Positions 32,456 to 41,499 of a DNA stretch of 64,000 nt are shown here, one piece after another. The DNA comes from Caenorhabditis remanei (lineage: Eukaryota > Nematoda > Chromadorea > Rhabditida > Rhabditidae). The first letter of the stretch is position 1, and each line of letters begins with the position of its first letter. The translations under genes and the position numbers were made by a program. Below the pieces are notes generated by a model that was not told the origin of the DNA, searched no databases, and saw nothing but the letters and a program-made list of their open reading frames with translations. The stretch covers positions 12,710,001 through 12,774,000 of the forward strand of contig NC_071328.1 of assembly GCF_010183535.1 (NCBI RefSeq), in the 5' to 3' direction.

Positions 32456-33557
32456 CCGAAGTCAACAAGACTCCGAAAAATCAAATTTAATCCCAGATGG
32501 AACACCAGACTGCTTAGGTAACTCTGAAGGACGTCAACTGAATATCGACGAAGCTCTGAGAACACTCATCGAGAATTCAAAAAAACCATATCTGATTTTT
32601 TCGATGTTTGGTCCGTTTCCGACATTAAATAAGAAGGTGTAAAAGTTTTAGCCAACTCAAAAATGGGTTTTTTTATAACTTTGTCAGTTTCGGTCTGATC
32701 AGCAAGATTTTCACACCATTCGAAAGAGCCAAGATCTCGACACTCATGATAGATGACGTGTAAAGCTTTGACCATTTTGTTTAGATTGTCAACTCCTCTT
32801 ATGGTTTGAACGCGAACACTGGTGTCACCAGTGTTCAGGTTTCCATGAGAGCACTTTTAGCATTTCGGGACATTTGAAGTCGATTCATGTGGTCTTCGGC
32901 TGCTTTTTGAGCGCGTTCCTTCCTTCTAACTATTCGTGATCTGAAATTCAGTCTCTCAATTTCGCACACAATTTTCTTCAGTTTCGGTAGAGCGCGATTG
33001 TAAGAAGCGCGTCGTGCTAATAGGTATAACTGAAGTTCGGTTGAATTTTTGGGTATTTTCAGCCGAATTTGAAGATTTCCAGAGCATTTTTAGTCATTTC
33101 CAGAGCATTTTAAGTCTTGAAATTTTCAAGTGGTTTTTGCTCTTGTTCAGCAATTTTCTCAACAATTATCGAGTATTTCCAAATCTCTCAAACTAGATAT
33201 CACTGAAATTTGGTAGATTTTTGGGTATTTTAGCAAAAAATGGAAAAATAGATATTTTTGACTGAAATTTTGACTTCCCAACTGCGCCCCACAGCGAACG
33301 AGAGAGTATCGGTGAGAGACGCAGAGTTTTTTTTCTGCTGCAAAACAGGTTTTCATCATTTTTGATATATTTTTCATATTTTTCTCTTAGAAATTGGCAA
33401 AAAATATTAAAACTTGTGAAAATAGATCAAAAATAGTGGAAATCTGGTTTGCGCCAGAAAAAACTCTCGCAGGTACTCTCTCGTTTGCGACGGAGCGCAG
33501 TTGTAATAAAATTGATCTGCTAATAAGAAAAGAGATAATTAAATCATTAATCGGCAG

Positions 33558-33930
33558 CACAGGGTCATTGAATGTCCATATGAAGCAATTGCGCTCCAAA
33601 AAAATTAGCGTAAAATTAGCGCGAAATTCAAAAAATTTTTTGGGTATTAAAAATTTGTATTTTTCTCTTTTTTGATGAATACGATATTTTTTGTGCAAAG
33701 CTTTCTCGAAAATAGCGAAAAAATGGAAGAAAAGTCAGCTTCATTCGAAAAATTTCACTCCCTATCGTTCGTCTTACTGATTCCACGTTAAAAGTCCCGC
33801 ATGCGGACGGCATTATGCTGATCGGCGACTCAATTGGCAATCTGCCAAGTCGTGTGCAAACACGCTTCACTGAGCTTCCGGTTTCGCGGGAAAATTATTT
33901 GAATTCATATGGACAAAATTTGACCCTGTG
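33558..33930. mobile_element. CACAG-ended MITE with 6-bp target duplication
   Basis: Ends CACAGGGTCA and TGACCCTGTG, with the adjoining TGTCCATATGAA also inverted. It is flanked by CGGCAG (33,552-33,557 and 33,931-33,936). The copy A site (about 14,709) has one uninterrupted CGGCAG, so ends and duplication are certain. No transposase. Confidence 0.9.
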
Positions 33931-33943
33931 CGGCAGGAATATT

Positions 33944-34144
33944 CTATTTAAGCAAAACTTTTTGCATGGCAACTTCGAGCTTACCCGGGCTCTCAGTGGC
34001 AGCAACGTTTGCATTTAGAAGAGCCTCAATCTTGGCTTCAGTTGTTTTCTTTCCTCCAGGAATAATAACTCGAGCGTTTTCCATTAGGTGGAGCAATGAG
34101 ATCTTGCAACGAACGATACAACTGGTTTCAAGTTCTAAATGTTT
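33944..34144 (-). CDS. Orphan terminal exon on the minus strand
   Basis: A CTTTACAG acceptor is followed by a 66-residue frame (KHLELETSCIVRCK, VIIPGGKKTTEAKIEALLN, SPGKLEVAMQKVLLK, stop). The copy A equivalent is broken by a 16-base tandem duplication. No upstream exons lie between here and the secreted-protein gene starting at 34,341 on the other strand, so this is probably a captured gene fragment. No family was recognised. Confidence 0.35.
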   Translation of the reverse strand, partial: KHLELETSCIVRCKISLLHLMENARVIIPGGKKTTEAKIEALLNANVAATESPGKLEVAMQKVLLK

Positions 34145-34340
34145 CTGTAAAGAAAAAATTATTTTAAAACTCATTCGCTAGAGTTTAGTCTGCTAGAGTT
34201 TAGAAAATCAACCAACTGTTCGAAAGATTATTCATATTCAGTATTTTAGCATATTTAATGAATTCACCACAAAACAATTAGCATCTCATCTCGAACACTT
34301 CTCCATTTTTCATTTCATTCAGTACTGTTTACCTCATGCA

Positions 34341-35502
34341 ATGAAGCCGTTTCTATTCTTCCTCTTATCAGTTTTCAGCATTTCCAATGCGTGTTTGGTG
34401 ATTCAATACTCCGTTCCACGTTAGTTTATCTCAATATATTTATGTCTATTTTTTTCTGTTCAAATTTCCAGCAGCCTGCGCTTGTAAAGCTCAGAAACTG
34501 GACAGTTCAAATATTTTCAAAAACGTCCAAGAAGACGTCCACATATATTTTTATAATGTGACGACAAGTATTATTAAGGTGAGACCTTAAACTTTTAGAG
34601 ATTGAGGGAGACACTGCTATTTCTTGGTTTTAGCGATTTTTTGGGGCCCTTCTGATCTTTGAACATCAACTTTCTACTTTTAAGGCGCCAGAACTGAAAA
34701 TCGATGATTGTTCGGTGTCGATGTATTGTGAAGAAGACTACAAGTTGTTTGTATTTGATACAGACAATCTCAATGAAGAATTCGTGAGTGGTCTGAGTCT
34801 GGATTTATCTAAACCATTAATTACCTACAGTTTGGTGAATACCCCGCAGAAGGGTTCTGCAACCCTTATCCACCTCAGAAATGGCTAGTCACTACTAATA
34901 GTGGGGAGCTTAAGGAGTTTAACCAACTCAATGGCGTATGTGTTAAGAAAAGTGAGCGCAAACCCAGACAAAAAAAGAACTTACAAATTAATTACTACGC
35001 ATAATTTCAGCAATGTGTCCCTGTACACACGTTGAACTTGACAATTCTAATGGAGCAGACTATCTGGGAAACACGGATTATTACCAGACCACTTTGAAAT
35101 ACTACAGATTTAGTCAATCCAATATTACAGTAGGAGCAGACGGGTGTCAAAAGACACGTTTTTGTTCGGAGGGGCTCACGCGTCTAACATTTACCAATTG
35201 GGAACCAGACTCCTTGCCAGCTGAAGTGAGTTCCATTCTCATAAAACTTTGGAAATCGCGTCTCTATATGTATCTCCTCAGTCTGTGATAGTTTCACTCT
35301 ACTCCGCCAAAAACACGAAAACTGAACAAAAAATAATCAGTTTTTCCTATTTGAGGTTCGGGGAGTTGATTATCAAGACTCCGTATGCATTCATAACAGA
35401 AATCCGAAATATCCTCCGTGGGAAATGAATTGGTGGAGACCAGGCGTCGTACAACGCGGTTACACACGGTTTGTCGCTGCGGTTTGCGCCGACTTCTGTT
35501 AG
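34341..35502 (+). CDS. Secreted Cys-rich protein, copy B (six exons)
   Basis: Exons 34341-34419, 34472-34578, 34685-34783, 34831-34951, 35011-35225 and 35356-35502; all junctions fit GT/AG and keep frame, giving 254 residues. Signal peptide MKPFLFFLLSVFSISNAC. Compared with copy A, exon 2 is 3 nt longer, exon 5 is 3 nt shorter and exon 6 is 6 nt longer, all frame-neutral; the last acceptor is a weak TTTGAG instead of TTTCAG. The C-terminal end is uncertain, as in copy A: after the TAG, a possible donor GTTAGT and a downstream NWIPSNITVPAGIVE frame hint at one more exon. The Cys pattern is conserved. The role is unknown; it is likely an extracellular, lineage-specific protein. Confidence 0.65.
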
Positions 35503-36116
35503 TTTGGAATCGGATCTAGTTTTTTTTTAAATTAAGGTTTTTTCAGCTCAAAAACTGGATACCGTCTAATATTACTGTTCCAGCTGGTATTGTTGAAATA
35601 TGCTGTAATAAAGTGTTTTACTATTTTTTTTGTTGAGATTTGAAGTTGATCACAGGGGTGCGAGACGTGAGGTCCACAACGAAAAATTTTGAATTTACCG
35701 GCCAGGTCGAGCTGCGGTCGCGTCGCGTTTTTCAATGAAAGATACGACAAACACACGCTAAACTTGGATTTGACTTAATGAACTTCATTCTTATTGTGGC
35801 GACAGTAGAACGCAGTTTCATAATTCTAAATTGCACATTCCAGCTTGATTTTACTGTAGTTGCGGCGAGAGAGTGTGCGCAGCGAGAGAGCGAAAAAAAA
35901 ACGCGCGATTGCTCCGACTTTTTTTCACTCGCAGGAGGCCGTATACGCAAAAACCTAAATTTAAAATACCTCCAATTCCTTCTCTGCGTCTCTCTAATTT
36001 CTCGTGTTGTGCGCCACTCTCTCGCCCCTCTTTAACAGAGCGCACTTGCAATTTACACGTTTTTTCGAACGTTTTCTTCGCGTTTCCCTCATTTTTCTTA
36101 AATTTTCCCTATAAAA

Positions 36117-36791
36117 ATGGCTCTCGCTACACTTTTCATTCCGTATTCATTTTATTTTGGACTATATGATATTTACTACAAAACCGACACAAAATTGGAT
36201 GATTTGGAGAGCTCGGAGGCTCAGAAATTGCTTATCAAGTGGATTTTAAAGAATATTCTGATTATCGCCTACTTTTTTCCTGGATTACCGCTTCGATGGT
36301 TTATAAATGAAACGACATTGCTGAAATATGGATCGGCTGGAATCGCCTTGACAACCGTGTGGATTCCGTGTGTGAAAGTGAGTAAAATTTCGAAATTTTT
36401 GCAAAAAAAACTTGTTTTTTTGGGAAAATTGTTTAAAATATTCCTTTTTCAGAATTACCCGAATCTCACAATACTTCTAATGATTCTCCACGTCATCTGC
36501 TTCATCGTCGGACCATTCAACACGTTCAGAAACTTTTTGCGAGGCGGATATCGTCAATACCGCGGATCTACCCTCGTTCAGTACATAAATATGTTCAATT
36601 TATTCGGAAAAGCGATAGTTTTTCACTTTTTCAAATTTTCTTTCACCAAACCGAAACCGGAAGACCCATATCTTATGCAAAAGTTTCTTTCAGCGAGCTT
36701 TGTTCTCGCCCCGCTCACGGAAATCGATTTTGTCCGTGTCGAAAGTGTTATTAGTGTGATATTGTTTGCAATTTCCTCCGTTTTGTATTAA
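36117..36791 (+). CDS. Membrane-protein family member B1 (two exons)
   Basis: Exon 1 is 36,117-36,377, the intron 36,378-36,452 (75 nt, GTGAGT to TTTTTCAG, itself free of stops), exon 2 is 36,453-36,791; 199 residues. The N-terminus FYFGLYDIYYKTDTKLDDLE is followed by a membrane segment (ILIIAYFFPGLPL), an ALTTVWIPCVK motif at the exon end, a second strong segment (LTILLMILHVICFIVGPF), an amphipathic stretch and a C-terminal hydrophobic end (ISVILFAISSVLY). It is the intact counterpart of A1. Because the intron length is a multiple of three, retention would add 25 residues in frame. The promoter block with CTCTGCGTCTCT is at 35,978-36,000. The function is unknown. Confidence 0.65.
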   Translation: MALATLFIPYSFYFGLYDIYYKTDTKLDDLESSEAQKLLIKWILKNILIIAYFFPGLPLRWFINETTLLKYGSAGIALTTVWIPCVKVSKISKFLQKKLVFLGKLFKIFLFQNYPNLTILLMILHVICFIVGPFNTFRNFLRGGYRQYRGSTLVQYINMFNLFGKAIVFHFFKFSFTKPKPEDPYLMQKFLSASFVLAPLTEIDFVRVESVISVILFAISSVLY

Positions 36792-37010
36792 AAATCAATT
36801 TGTTACATTTGAAAACAAGTTTTATCGCATTTTCGTAACAAAAAATTGAGGAAAATCTCTCAAATAATTATGTAATTTAAATTCCCATCATTCACATTCT
36901 CTGCGTCTCTCCATTTTCATGTATTGAACACCACACTCTCGCCTCTGTTCAACAGAGCGCGCTTGCATTATACAGTTCTTCTTCTTTTTTTTAACAATTC
37001 CACCACAAAT

Positions 37011-38224
37011 ATGAATATTTACATGCTTTTTGCACCATATATGTGCTATTTCGGTCTCTATGATATTTACTACCATAATTTCGATAAATTGGACGAATTG
37101 GGATGCTCGAAACTCCAAAAATCGCTTGTGAAATGGATGATAAATAATTTTTTCGTCTTCCTTTATTTTCTCAACGGATTTCACTTCCGATGGATTTTAA
37201 GCGATCGGAATTTGTTGAAAATCGGATCGATTGGAGTGGCGCTGACAACTGTATTCATTCCATGTGTAAAAGTGAGTGAAAGTTAAAAATTTAAGCTTTA
37301 AATAGAAGGGAAAGTGCGGATTTTGCGAGTTTTTTGAGCAGTTTTCATAGTGAAAATCTCAAAAATACAGTTTTCGAACCAAAATTTTCACATTTCCTTT
37401 TGAAAGTCGATAGTGATTCAAAATACCAAGAAAACAAGCGAAGATTTTCCGTTAATCGTTCGATTCTGATCGATTTTACCATTTTAATCTATAATTATAT
37501 GAGAAATCGCAAAACTTGAATTTCGCAACTAATCATCAAATTTTTCAAACTAGTTGTCAGTGTTTTCACTCAATTTCCGTCTCAAAACTGTTTTGAACCG
37601 AATGAATTCATTGAAATCTTCGAAAATTAGAATTTTTGAATTATTCAAACCTGCTTTGGGTTCAAAAAATTGAGAGAAAAATAGCAAAAATAGGTAAAAT
37701 TTTAGTCTTGCTGTTCGAATTTATTCGATTTTCTCTCAATTTTCCCGAAAAACTGCAGAAATTACGTTTTTTTCATACAATTTTCATTTTTCCAGGACTC
37801 CGCCCACCTGCTGATTCCTCTAGTGCTAATCCACGCATTCTGCTTTGTCATCGGACCACTTCATTATTATATCCAATATATTCGTGAATACATTCAAGGA
37901 TTCCATCGAGAACCCAACGACAATGATTTATTCATATTTTCTGGTTTCTTCTGGCTTTTCACTGGAAATGGAATCGTGAAGCACTTTATCAAAGCGCGAG
38001 TTCCCGACAAGCTGATATTAATGGATCATTTATCTTATATGCTGGTTCCACAGACCCCGCTGGATTTCGCCAAAGTGGAAAGTGGCCTGGCGATAATGCT
38101 ATTCGTGTTGACAATGATTCCAGAACGAGTTCATGTGGAAAAGGAAATGTTGATAATTGTGTGCATTTTTTTGTATGGTTTAGCATATGTCGTTTATTCT
38201 TGTGTTTGTTATTCATGTATTTGA
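37011..38224 (+). CDS. Membrane-protein family member B2 (two exons)
   Basis: Exon 1 is 37,011-37,271 (261 nt), exon 2 is 37,796-38,224; 229 residues, start MNIYMLFAPYMCYFGLYDIY. Splice positions and exon lengths equal those of A2; differences are single substitutions. Predicted multi-pass membrane protein with the family motifs LDELG, LVKWMINN, LLKIGSIGVALTT and IPCVK, and a Cys/Tyr-rich C-terminus. It lies 219 bases after B1, so B1-B2 repeats the A1-A2 pair. The two-gene unit itself must come from an older duplication, since exon 1 has identical length in both members. The cellular role is not recognisable. Confidence 0.65.
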
Positions 38225-38314
38225 CTTCAAAATTTGCTCCAATGATCATTATGATCATTATTTTTGCTGTAAAATTTATTAAATATGTATTTATTCTATT
38301 CTTTTCCCTACCGT

Positions 38315-38635
38315 CACAGGGTCTCAGGATGAGTAGTGAAAATAAACGCGCTCCGCTGAAATCAGCTGAAATTTTAGCGCGAGATTCAAAATAATTATTA
38401 TATTTAAAAATTTTATCTATTTTTTCAATAGAATTAATCTCGAAAAGACGCGCGACAGTCGAAAAACTGACCGAAAATGCGGGAAAGCAGACATAAATCG
38501 GCTCAAAAAGTGGTCGATTAAGCTGCGTATCAAAGTGCCACAGTGAAACAGCGAATTGAAAAAATTAAAATTTGAATTTACCGCCAATGTCTAGTGGAGC
38601 GCATACGATTTCACTACTCACACCTAGACCCTGTG
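38315..38635. mobile_element. CACAG-ended MITE, second in copy B
   Basis: Ends CACAGGGTCTCAGGATGAGT and a related reverse complement ending AGACCCTGTG; exact 6-bp flanks TACCGT (38,309-38,314 and 38,636-38,641). It is absent at the equivalent copy A site near 21,630. The interior shares AGCGCGA.ATTCAAAA with the 33,558 element. Confidence 0.9.
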
Positions 38636-38820
38636 TACCGTTTCTCTACTTTCATGTGATAAACCTCATTCGCTTCTGTTCGACAGAGCTTCACTGTATT
38701 TTGACAAATTTCTTTGGTATTATTTTCACAAAGTGTACGATCACGCCCTGGCTACATATGTAAATGCGATCTATTCAGAAATTGCTTTTTTCTAAAAGTT
38801 TCATTTGAAAATGAAGGTGT

Positions 38821-39052
38821 TCGACAATATTGCGGATTTTCAAAAAAAAAAAATCGCGGTCTGGAACACGCAAGCTCATAAAGTTGTGGGCGGAGCTTAA
38901 ACTGCAAGCGGCGCGGTTCTTAATTTGAAAAAAAACTACTGGAGTTAAAACCGCGCCGCTTGTTTGAGCTTGCAGTTTAAGCTCCGCCCACAACTCTATG
39001 CGCTTGCGTGTTCCAGCCCCGCGAATTTTTTTTTGAAATCCTTGTCGAAACT
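38821..39052. mobile_element. Foldback element with GC-rich arms
   Basis: Long imperfect arms: GTTCGACAA, an A-run, TCTGGAACACGCAAGC, GTTGTGGGCGGAGC and GCGGCGCGGTT, repeated in reverse order and complement to 39,052. Copy A has uninterrupted sequence here (around 21,815). A GGGCGGAGC core also occurs in the 8,583 hairpin. Confidence 0.7.
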
Positions 39053-39382
39053 TTATTATTTTTATACAGCGAAGTGTCTTTGTACACACAACCTTTTATT
39101 AGAACGACACGCTTATCTTACAACCGCTCTCTATCGAAACCGAAAAAGTTGTGTGCGAAACTGAGAGACTCGGAGAAAAAGAGACATTTTTCAAGAGCAT
39201 GTGGAGCGCAGTTGCTAGAAATGTGCCGAGCTGATACAGCGCCAATTTGTTTTAATTTTTATCAGTGTTAAATCAAATGTGTTTTTATTTCAAATCATTT
39301 CTTTTTCTCGTTTTTTGTTATTAAAATGTCAGTTGTATACTATAATTCGTGGTTTATACTAAAAATTGGGGGAAAAACAACG

Positions 39383-39892
39383 CACAGTCTCCCAAGCTTC
39401 CAATACGCCAAGCGATGCCAGAAAAAGACGCGTCAGTCAAGTAGAAAAAAACTTGCTGGCGCAAATTCGGACGATTTTTCAAAAATTTTTGCCCTTGTCG
39501 ATCTTTGGTTCTGTTACATTTTACACATTTGTTATTGTTAGAAAGACATTCCTTAGACTGATAGGCGTTCAAAAAGTGTAAAAATTTTAATTTTGGTGGA
39601 GTAAATAAAAAGATACGGCAGTTTTCATAGTGAAACTTTAAAAGTATAGCTACTCCTACGCTGGTGAAAAATCCAACTTTTTGGGCTTAATAGACTGAAT
39701 TGCTTTCGGAAAAATTGTCACAGAAACTTTAATTTCCCAAAAAAACTTCAATTCAAGCAAAAAATAGGGTCTGAAATTTGAATTCGCGCTGAAACTGCGA
39801 AGTGCGTTTACAAAAATCGACAAGTGTGTAAACAGAAACACACGGAAAGCGCTACACCGCACCTTGCTTTACCGGAAACGGGGGAGACTGTG
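39383..39892. mobile_element. CACAG-ended element, third in copy B
   Basis: Ends CACAGTCTCCC and GGGAGACTGTG, flanks ACAACG and ATAACG (5 of 6 match), uninterrupted in copy A near 22,170. It is 510 bp with no clear coding frame. Confidence 0.8.
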
Positions 39893-40269
39893 ATAACGAT
39901 TATTTTTTTCAGAAAATTGACCCTTGAAGAAAAGTGACTGCTACAAGAGAGGAATCGAACGGCGAAAAAGGAATCGAATCAAGTAGTTGACCAGAATAAT
40001 GTGCATGTTTGAAATAAACAAAACAAATGTAGCACTTTTAGGGCATATGCTCAAAGTCTTAAGGAATGCAATGGAGACGATAGTTCCAAAATAAGAATTC
40101 TGGAATGTGAGACTGAGCAAGCTTTTCAAATACAACACTGTGATTGTATGAGAATTGAACAGGAAGAGCGGGACAAAGAGAGCGAACGATTGGAGATGAG
40201 ATGAGATGTGCTTGTTAAAAATGCAGAAATATCTATTTTAATGCCTAAAAATAAGAAAAAGACACGTGA

Positions 40270-41205
40270 AGTAACGATATTGAAGAGACAAAAGTTACGG
40301 AGCTCTCATTAAAAACTCCCACTCGTGGAAAATATCAAACACCTTACCATTTGCTAACAAAGGAAACAAAGAAAGTTAGGTTTGAACGTGTGAGAGAATT
40401 CATCCTGGAACTTGTTGGATCTCAAAACGTCGACCTCTTCCCTTATAATGCATCCACTTCAAACAGTGCCAACAATGCTCTTTCTCTTGAAATCTACAAT
40501 GATGATGAATCAGAAGAGAAAGTGAGGGAATTCATGGGTCCTATAGTTGAGCAGCTGAATCAATTAATTGATGTTGAAGTGAAAATTGGGGACGAAGTGG
40601 TCAAAATTCCAGTTCAGCTATTTCTTGTGGGGGGACATGAAGTTTATCTATAAAATGATAGGGCTTCAAGGAGCATCTGCAACGTGCAGTTGCCTTTATT
40701 GTTATAGTCCGAGACGACAAAAAATCTCTAACTACAAGAGAGGAGAGATATGCATGCTTCGCACTGAAACTGGCTACGTTCTCAACAGTTTGAAAAGTGG
40801 CACGCCAGGAAAAAGCGTGAAAGATCATCATTCATATTTAAACTAGTCTCCCTAAAAAGAATTGTTCCCTCCAGTCTCCATATTGTTATGGGCTCAGCTC
40901 AAACATATGGTTTCAACATCATTAAACAGTTAGCCGACAGCCAAGACGCTGCTGAACCGACCCCTCTACCCAAATCTTCTCAGAAACTGAAAAGAGACGG
41001 CAAAGAAGAACTAGAGAAATCTGAGAAACTAGTTAAAGATTGTGATCTACACATAACCTCAATGGAATGTGTCAAGAAATTTTATCAAAACATCATTCTT
41101 AAGACTATTGATGATTCTGGGTTAGAAGAAAGAGAATGCGCATCAAAAATGTGTGTTTACCGAGACTCAGCTATGGATACTGCTTCTTTTAAAATTGCAA
41201 CCCGG
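40270..41205 (+). pseudogene. DNA-transposon protein fragment, copy B
   Basis: Duplicate of 22,690-23,585: a frame with RFERVREFILELVGSQNV shifts at about 40,650 to FIYKMIGLQGASATCSCLYC, and further breaks follow near 40,830. It ends in a LQPGEQF-type frame at 41,205. It is no longer a functional gene. The shared frame change at the same place in both duplicates shows the break is older than the duplication. Confidence 0.5.
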
Positions 41206-41499
41206 TGAACAATTTTTGATGCCTCCTTCATATAGAAAACGAGATTTTGTTGAAGTTACTATCGTCAGTGTTAATTTCTCTTCTACAAACTTTGACGAAG
41301 TTTAAAAAAACTGAATCCATAAATTTCAAAATACGCTTCCATACGCCCTCCGTTTTTTGATCGAGTTTTTGTAGAAAAAAATTCTAGTCGTTTTAGTGCC
41401 GCCTTCATATAGAAAACTGGATTCTGCTGAAATTAAATTCCGATGGACTAGTTTTTGAAATGGCCCAGGTTTGAGGAAGCACACGAAGAAGCTCAGCTT

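Larger units (their letters stand above)
31245..41490. repeat. Segmental duplication, copy B
   Basis: Collinear with 12,475-24,300, in direct orientation and also preceded by a satellite array. Insertions specific to B, at sites uninterrupted in A, are 33,558-33,930, 38,315-38,635, ~38,821-39,052 and 39,383-39,892; a ~190-bp block (32,822-33,015) also occurs only here. Substitutions of a few per cent in exons and more in introns suggest a duplication that is not very recent. Boundaries are approximate. Confidence 0.85.
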
